A stretch of 17,695 nucleotides of DNA, from positions 1 through 17,695 of the forward strand of contig DATAAN010000102.1 of NCBI GenBank assembly GCA_036260105.1, given 5' to 3'. Source of the DNA: JAJCYE01 sp036260105. Its GTDB lineage: Bacteria > Actinomycetota > CADDZG01 > JAHWKV01. Positions 13,930 to 17,695 of the stretch are shown piece after piece (the first letter of the stretch is position 1; each line of letters opens with the position of its first letter). The notes below the pieces were generated by a model. The model saw only the letters and a program-made list of their open reading frames with translations, was not told the DNA's origin and ran no database searches. A program made the position numbers and the translations under genes.

Positions 13930-15351
13930 CTAACGGAACTCGTTCCTGAGGGCCGACTTGGCGGCGTAGTAGCCGCACATCCCGTGTACGCCGCCTCCGG
14001 GCGGAGTGGACGACGAGCACAGGTAGAGGCCGTCGATCGGCGTCGAGTAAGGATCCGGCTTGGGCACCGGCCGGGTGAAGAGCTGCCGGATGTCCTGGAC
14101 CCCTCCGTTGATGTCGCCGCCGACGTAGTTGGCGTTCTCCCGCTCGAGGTCGGCCGGGGTGCGGACCGTGCGCGCCAGGACAAGGTCGCGAAAGCCCGGC
14201 GCCGCCCGCTCGACCTGGTCCTCGATGGCCCGGCTCATGTCGACCGTGTAGCCGTTCGGCACGTGGCAGTAGCCCCACAGCGTGTGCTTCCCCTCCGGTG
14301 CTCGCGACGAATCCACGACGCTCTGCTGGGCGATGATGCAGTACGGACGGTCGACGTGGCGGCCCTCCCACACGGCCCTCTCCGAGGCGGAGATCTGCTC
14401 GAAGGTGCCGCCGAGGTGGACCGTCCCCGCCTCCCGGCACTGCTCGTTGCGCCAGGGGACCGGCCCGTCGAGCGCCCAGTCCACCTTGAATACGGACGGA
14501 CCGTACCGGTAGCGGCGAAGCAGCGCCCGGTAGGGTCTAGGCAGCCGCTCCCCGGCGATGCGCTCGAGCTGCCGGGGGCCCACATCCAACAGGGCCACCC
14601 GGTGCGGCGGCAGATCGTTCAGCGTCTGCACTTCCCGGCCCGTGACCACCTGCCCGCCCAGGGACTCGAGGAGCGACCTCATCGCTTTCGCCAGGCTCTG
14701 CGTGCCGCCTTTGGCCACCGGCCACCCGACGGCGTGGCCCAGGATCGCCAGGATCAGCCCGAACCCTCCGGTCGCCAGCCGGTCCAGGGGCAGGATGGAG
14801 TGCGCGGCTACGCCGGCGAGGAGGGCCCGCGTCCGGTCGTCCTCGAACATGCCGGCCAGCCCCTTCGCCGACCGGATCGCGGACAGCCCGAAGCGGGAGG
14901 TCGAGAGCGGGTGCCGGGGCGGCCGCAGCGGGCCCAGGAACTGCTCCACCAGGTGGGCGTAGCTCCGGACGAAGGGAGTCATCAGCTTGCTGTACTCCTC
15001 GGCATCCCGGCCGAGGCCTTCCGCCGTCTGGGACACCGACATGAGAAGCGCGGCCGCCCGGCCGTGGTCGAGTGGGTGGGCGACCGGGACCTTCGGCTGG
15101 AGCAGTTCCAGCCCGTGCTCGGCCAGCGGCAGAGTCGAAAGAAATGGAGACGCCAGCGCCAGCGGGTGGATGGCCGAGCAGATGTCGTGGACGAACCCGG
15201 GAAGGGTCAGCTCGCCGGACCGCATGCCTCCGCCGAAGGTGTCCTCCGCTTCGAGCACCTGAACCGACAGGCCCTTTTGCGCGAGCGTGATGGCAGCTGC
15301 CAGCCCGTTGGGGCCGGAGCCCACTACGACGGCATCGAAGCTTTCGGACAC
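13930..15351 (-). CDS. FAD-dependent oxidoreductase, phytoene desaturase/CrtI-like (COG1233 type)
   Basis: Protein of 473 aa with an N-terminal FAD-binding Rossmann motif, VVVGSGPNGLAAAITLAQKG, ending in the ribose-binding Glu of VLEAEDTFGGGMRS. The second conserved flavin contact is at the C-terminus: GLYLCSSSTPPGGGVHGMCGYYAAKSA. This arrangement is that of the phytoene desaturase-like amine-oxidase group, including the PYROXD2-type proteins; the members closest to it are mostly of unknown substrate. No other carotenoid gene (crtB, crtE) is present, so carotenoid synthesis is not supported. The start is GTG at 15349-15351, directly before the FAD strand, with no strong ribosome binding site. 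It lies 95 bp upstream of grdE on the same strand and could share its transcript. Confidence 0.88.
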   Translation of the reverse strand: MSESFDAVVVGSGPNGLAAAITLAQKGLSVQVLEAEDTFGGGMRSGELTLPGFVHDICSAIHPLALASPFLSTLPLAEHGLELLQPKVPVAHPLDHGRAAALLMSVSQTAEGLGRDAEEYSKLMTPFVRSYAHLVEQFLGPLRPPRHPLSTSRFGLSAIRSAKGLAGMFEDDRTRALLAGVAAHSILPLDRLATGGFGLILAILGHAVGWPVAKGGTQSLAKAMRSLLESLGGQVVTGREVQTLNDLPPHRVALLDVGPRQLERIAGERLPRPYRALLRRYRYGPSVFKVDWALDGPVPWRNEQCREAGTVHLGGTFEQISASERAVWEGRHVDRPYCIIAQQSVVDSSRAPEGKHTLWGYCHVPNGYTVDMSRAIEDQVERAAPGFRDLVLARTVRTPADLERENANYVGGDINGGVQDIRQLFTRPVPKPDPYSTPIDGLYLCSSSTPPGGGVHGMCGYYAAKSALRNEFR

Positions 15352-15428
15352 GATCGGTTCAGCCTAGGTCAAACCGCCGGAACGGTGCATGTCGTAAGTT
15401 GTTACGCGAGTCAACCAATGGAGGAGCC

Positions 15429-16256
15429 ATGACGGGTTATCGAGTTGGATTCCAGGGGGAGCCGGGTGCCTACAGTGAGAAGGCGGCGCGGTTTCTGTTC
15501 CCGGAAGCGACTCTGGTCCCGTTCAAGTCGTTTCACAAGGTGTTCGAGGCCACTGAGATCGGTGCCACCGACTTCGGTGTGGTGCCGCTCGAGAACTCCC
15601 ACGCCGGCTCCATCAACGACAGCTACGACCTGCTGGTCCGGCACGGCGTCCAGATAATCGCGGAGACCATCGTGCGCATCCACCACTGCCTGCTGGCGCC
15701 GGAGGGAGTCGAGATAACCGACGTCGATTACGTCTACTCGCACCCGCAGGCGCTCGAGCAGTGCGAGGAGTTCCTGGACAGCCTGCGCGCCGACCGTATC
15801 GCCGTCTACGACACGGCCGGGGCGGCGAAGCTCATCGCCGAGGAGAACAAGCCGGGATCGGCCGCCATCGCCTCGGAGGAGGCCGGCAACCTCTACGGGC
15901 TCAAGGTGCTGGAGCGGAACATCGAGGACCGGGCCGACAACTCCACCAAGTTCGTCGCCATCAGCCGCAGCGCCACCAATGAGATGGGGCCGCCGCAGAA
16001 GACGTCGATCGTCTTCGCCCTGAACAACATCCCCGGCGCGCTCTACTCCTGCCTCAAGGAGTTTTCAGATCGGCAGCTGAACCTGACGAAGCTGGAGAGC
16101 CGTCCCTCGGGGGCCAAGGCCTGGCAGTACCACTTCTACCTTGACTTCGATGCTCCCACCAGGGACCCGGTGGCCCAGGACCTGCTGGCGGCGCTGGCGG
16201 CCCAGACCTCCTTCCTGAGAGTGCTCGGCTCGTACCCGCACGCCAAGTCGACCTAG
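15429..16256 (+). CDS. pheA: Prephenate dehydratase with ACT regulatory domain
   Basis: Cytoplasmic enzyme converting prephenate to phenylpyruvate in phenylalanine synthesis, 275 aa, the normal size of a stand-alone PheA (no chorismate mutase domain). The catalytic PDT domain spans about 4-180: GFQGEPGAYSEKAA, VVPLENSHAGSIND and YSHPQALEQCEEFL. The catalytic TRF motif reads T173-K174-F175 (NSTKFVAI), with Lys in place of Arg. The ACT domain (about 192-270) has the feedback-inhibition motifs NNIPGALYSCL and LESRPSG (223-), so phenylalanine inhibition is likely. I chose ATG 15429, with GGAGGAG just upstream; a TTG at 15399 would add residues without family support. The gene stands alone, divergent from the FAD gene and convergent with dedA. 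Confidence 0.96.
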   Translation: MTGYRVGFQGEPGAYSEKAARFLFPEATLVPFKSFHKVFEATEIGATDFGVVPLENSHAGSINDSYDLLVRHGVQIIAETIVRIHHCLLAPEGVEITDVDYVYSHPQALEQCEEFLDSLRADRIAVYDTAGAAKLIAEENKPGSAAIASEEAGNLYGLKVLERNIEDRADNSTKFVAISRSATNEMGPPQKTSIVFALNNIPGALYSCLKEFSDRQLNLTKLESRPSGAKAWQYHFYLDFDAPTRDPVAQDLLAALAAQTSFLRVLGSYPHAKST

Positions 16257-16276
16257 CGCCAGCCGGCGTCTAGGTC
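16250..16276. terminator. Bidirectional terminator-like inverted repeat between pheA and the DedA gene
   Basis: GACCTAG-CGCC (16250-16260) pairs with GGCG-CTAGGTC (16265-16276), with the loop AGCC and one bulged T. This is an 11-bp GC-rich stem. It holds the TAG of pheA (16254-16256) and the TAG of the DedA gene on the other strand (16270-16272). No T-run follows on either side, so it is not a textbook intrinsic terminator, but the placement fits a shared 3' end. Confidence 0.5.
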
Positions 16277-16920
16277 CCCGTCTTGACCTGCCTTTTGGTC
16301 TTCCGGTACTCGAACACCATCGGCAGGATGGACAGGAAGACGATCACGATCACGATGGGCGTCAGGTAGTTCTCCAGCTCGGGAAACCTCTTCCCAAGCC
16401 CGTAGCCCAGCAGAACCCCGAGCACGGACCAGATGGCGCCGCCGATCACGTTGAAGGTCACGAACGTCCGGTATTTCATCTGTGAGACGCCGGCCAGGAT
16501 CGGGGTGAAGGTTCTCACTATCGGCACGAAGCGGGCCAGGATGAGCGCCTTGGCGCCGTGCTTCTCGAAGAAGATGTGCGCCTTCGTGACGTTGTCCTGC
16601 TTGAAGAAGCGGGAGTCGGGACGGGTGAAAAGCGACGGCCCCACCTTGGCGCCGAACATGTAGCCGACCTGGTCCCCGGCGACCGCCCCCAGGAAAACCA
16701 GCCCGATCAAAAGCGGCAGGGGTGGATGCCCGGCCAGTGCTACCACCAGGCCGGCCGAGAAGAGGAGCGAGTCCCCGGGCAGGAAGAAGCCGAACAACAG
16801 GCCCGACTCGGCGAAGATGATCGCGGTCACGACGAACAGGAACAGGGGAGCCCCTCGCGCGAGCAGCGGCTCGAGGTCGGGGTGGAGGAGCCATCCGATG
16901 AAGTCGCCTATCCAGTCCAA
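16270..16920 (-). CDS. DedA-family membrane protein
   Basis: Integral membrane protein of 216 aa of the DedA/VTT (SNARE-associated) family, whose members act in lipid carrier translocation and membrane homeostasis. Family motifs are FGFFLPGDSLLFSAG, GDQVGYMFGAKVGP, ILARFVPIVRTFTPILAG (the conserved re-entrant and Arg-containing region) and FNVIGGAIWSVLGVLLGYGLG. Membrane segments occur at about 25-45, 50-85, 135-155, 160-180 and 187-205. The C-terminus is basic (YRKTKRQVKTG). The start is TTG at 16918-16920, with GGGAG 5 nt upstream; no ATG gives a better N-terminus. It is downstream of the RTX gene, beyond a hairpin. Confidence 0.93.
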   Translation of the reverse strand: MDWIGDFIGWLLHPDLEPLLARGAPLFLFVVTAIIFAESGLLFGFFLPGDSLLFSAGLVVALAGHPPLPLLIGLVFLGAVAGDQVGYMFGAKVGPSLFTRPDSRFFKQDNVTKAHIFFEKHGAKALILARFVPIVRTFTPILAGVSQMKYRTFVTFNVIGGAIWSVLGVLLGYGLGKRFPELENYLTPIVIVIVFLSILPMVFEYRKTKRQVKTGT

Positions 16921-16999
16921 GAGGACTCCCGACGCTCCATAGGCTCGCTCACCGACTCGATTCTAACGGCGCTATCGGACGAGCCTTCTCCGATGCGAT

Positions 17000-17023
17000 C
17001 CGGCCGGCCCGAAGGCCGGCCGG
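17000..17023 (-). terminator. UUCG-capped GC hairpin downstream of the RTX gene
   Basis: A perfect 10-bp inverted repeat (CCGGCCGGCC / GGCCGGCCGG) flanks a 4-nt loop, which on the minus strand reads UUCG closed by C-G, the extra-stable tetraloop. It lies 19 nt after the RTX stop codon and 80 nt before the DedA start. No T-run follows, so termination would be of the U-less kind. Confidence 0.55.
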
Positions 17024-17041
17024 GTTCCGGGTCGCAATGAG

Positions 17042-17614
17042 CTAGGCGGGGAACTCGTCCTCGCACCCACGCTCCGTCTCGGCGCTGCAAATGTCGCGGT
17101 CGGCCCCGCCGTTGACTATGTCCTCGCCCAAGTTGCCCTGAAGGCGGTCCTGGCCCGCTTCGCCGGTCAGCCGGTCGTTGCCTTCGCCTCCCCGAACGTC
17201 GTCGTTGCCGCCTTCCCCGTGGGCGACGTCGTTGCCCGGGCCGGCGATTATGGTGTCGTTGCCTGAGCCGCCCCGGATGATGTCGTCACCGGTTGCCTGG
17301 CAGCCGAAGTTGCCGACCTGCCCGATCTCGTTGGCGCAGCCGTCGCCGAAGATGATGTCGTCGCCGGACTCACCGAACAGGCGGTCGTCTCCTCCGAGCC
17401 CGTAGATGACGTCGTCCCCTCCGCCGCCGTAGATGACGTCGTCTCCCTCGGTGCCGCAGAGCACCTCGTCCTCGGACGTCCCCTGGATGTTGGTCCCGGT
17501 GATGTCGCACGTGTACTCGATCGCCAAAGCCGGCACCGCGCCCATAAGGACGAGCATGCCGGTGAGCATGGTGCCGAGAAGGGCCGTCTGAGCCCGGCGG
17601 TTGCGTTTGGTCAT
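17042..17614 (-). CDS. Small secreted RTX/hemolysin-type calcium-binding repeat protein
   Basis: Predicted secreted protein of 190 aa. A typical Sec signal peptide comes first: basic N-region (KRNRR), hydrophobic core and ALA cleavage site at about residue 31. A run of RTX nonapeptides (GGxGxDxxx type) follows, for example GTEGDDVIYGGGGDDVIYG, GESGDDIIFG, GGSGNDTIIAG and GGEGNDRLTG. These form calcium-binding parallel beta-rolls. Between repeats lies an insert with two cysteines (GDGCANEIGQVGNFGCQATG), and two more cysteines sit near the end (DICSAETERGCEDE), so disulfides are likely. There is no catalytic domain, and the Sec signal replaces the type I secretion usual for RTX toxins. The ATG has CAGGAGG 6 nt upstream. 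Role unknown; a structural or calcium-dependent surface function is a guess. Confidence 0.9.
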   Translation of the reverse strand: MTKRNRRAQTALLGTMLTGMLVLMGAVPALAIEYTCDITGTNIQGTSEDEVLCGTEGDDVIYGGGGDDVIYGLGGDDRLFGESGDDIIFGDGCANEIGQVGNFGCQATGDDIIRGGSGNDTIIAGPGNDVAHGEGGNDDVRGGEGNDRLTGEAGQDRLQGNLGEDIVNGGADRDICSAETERGCEDEFPA

Positions 17615-17649
17615 GGTGCCTCCTGGTCTAGGTGTGGGAATCGAAGTCC

Positions 17650-17691
17650 CCTCTTGGGAGAGGCCTTAAACCACCCGGAAACGGATCCGGG
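17650..17691 (-). other. Two short inverted repeats upstream of the RTX gene
   Basis: CCTCT (17650-17654) and AGAGG (17659-17663) pair around TGGG. CCCGGA (17674-17679) and TCCGGG (17686-17691) pair around AACGGA. Both lie in the 81 bp upstream of the RTX start. The outer one could be the terminator of a gene beyond the window, and the inner one could be in the RTX leader. No clear promoter boxes were found between them. Confidence 0.25.
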
Positions 17692-17695
17692 CCGG

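Noticed and set aside
12557..14440. A 627-aa version of GrdE starting at 14440
   Set aside because: The added part overlaps the FAD oxidoreductase gene in another frame and has no GrdE similarity; the GTG at 13834 has GGGAGG and gives normal length.
13930..15351. The FAD gene as a carotenoid desaturase gene (crtI)
   Set aside because: It has the general fold, but no other carotenoid gene is nearby, and the family is dominated by members of unknown substrate.
13984..15432. A 482-aa plus-strand frame opposite the FAD gene, and similar long frames at 3042-4436, 5862-7253 and 9952-11268
   Set aside because: They are antisense shadows made by high GC at third positions: Arg/Pro/His-rich, without domains, and opposite genes with clear family matches.
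17615..17660. A tRNA-like T-arm (TTCGATTCCC on the minus strand) upstream of the RTX gene
   Set aside because: The flanking bases do not pair as a T stem, and no acceptor, D or anticodon arm can be drawn.

Overview
The window is high-GC DNA (about two thirds G+C by eye) with strong G/C third-position bias, GTG and TTG starts, overlapping ATGA stop/start junctions, and Sec-dependent and lipoprotein export signals. It looks like a chromosomal segment of an actinobacterium, probably from an uncultured, environmental lineage. That assignment rests on composition and gene style only. I see no insertion sequences, phage genes, CRISPR arrays or rRNA. Long open frames antisense to the real genes are by-products of the base composition.

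Layout. (1) Positions 1-4511, minus strand: a peptide/nickel-type ABC importer operon in the order binding lipoprotein, DppB-like permease, DppC-like permease and DppD-like ATPase; the ATPase is cut by the left edge. (2) 4614-7520, minus: a large secreted protein with a zincin motif, two PPC domains and three Calx-beta domains. (3) 7575-7647, minus: tRNA-His. (4) 7734-9818, plus: a DAO-family FAD oxidoreductase, then a membrane protein with signal/anchor, PDZ, transmembrane and SHOCT parts. (5) 9826-13834, minus: a glycine/sarcosine/betaine reductase-like operon, grdE-grdB-grdC. (6) 13930-15351, minus: a phytoene-desaturase-like FAD protein. (7) 15429-16256, plus: prephenate dehydratase. (8) 16270-16920, minus: a DedA-family membrane protein. 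(9) 17042-17614, minus: a small secreted RTX calcium-binding protein.

The most interesting part is the grd-like operon. The grdB frame appears to stop at a TGA at 11535-11537. Read through, it continues for 89 more codons that match the C-terminal part of GrdB, to a TAG whose last bases lie beside the grdC ribosome binding site. The TGA therefore encodes selenocysteine (Sec342), and a GC-rich hairpin with a G-U-containing apical loop lies 11 nt downstream, as expected for a bacterial SECIS. The operon lacks grdA and grdD. The GrdE protein has no cysteine where the pyruvoyl-forming cysteine of classical GrdE is expected (Phe243). The cysteine three residues after Sec in classical GrdB is glycine here. 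Together this suggests a reduced or diverged selenoprotein reductase-like system, not the Clostridium glycine reductase pathway.

Once grdB is extended through its TGA, no stretch above 300 bases lacks a gene. The longest gaps are 121 bp (16921-17041, holding a UUCG hairpin), 102 bp (4512-4613, holding the ABC operon 5' region) and 97 bp (13835-13929 region, holding a probable grd promoter). At both convergent gene junctions (9818/9826 and 16256/16270) the two stop codons sit inside one inverted repeat, probably a shared bidirectional terminator.
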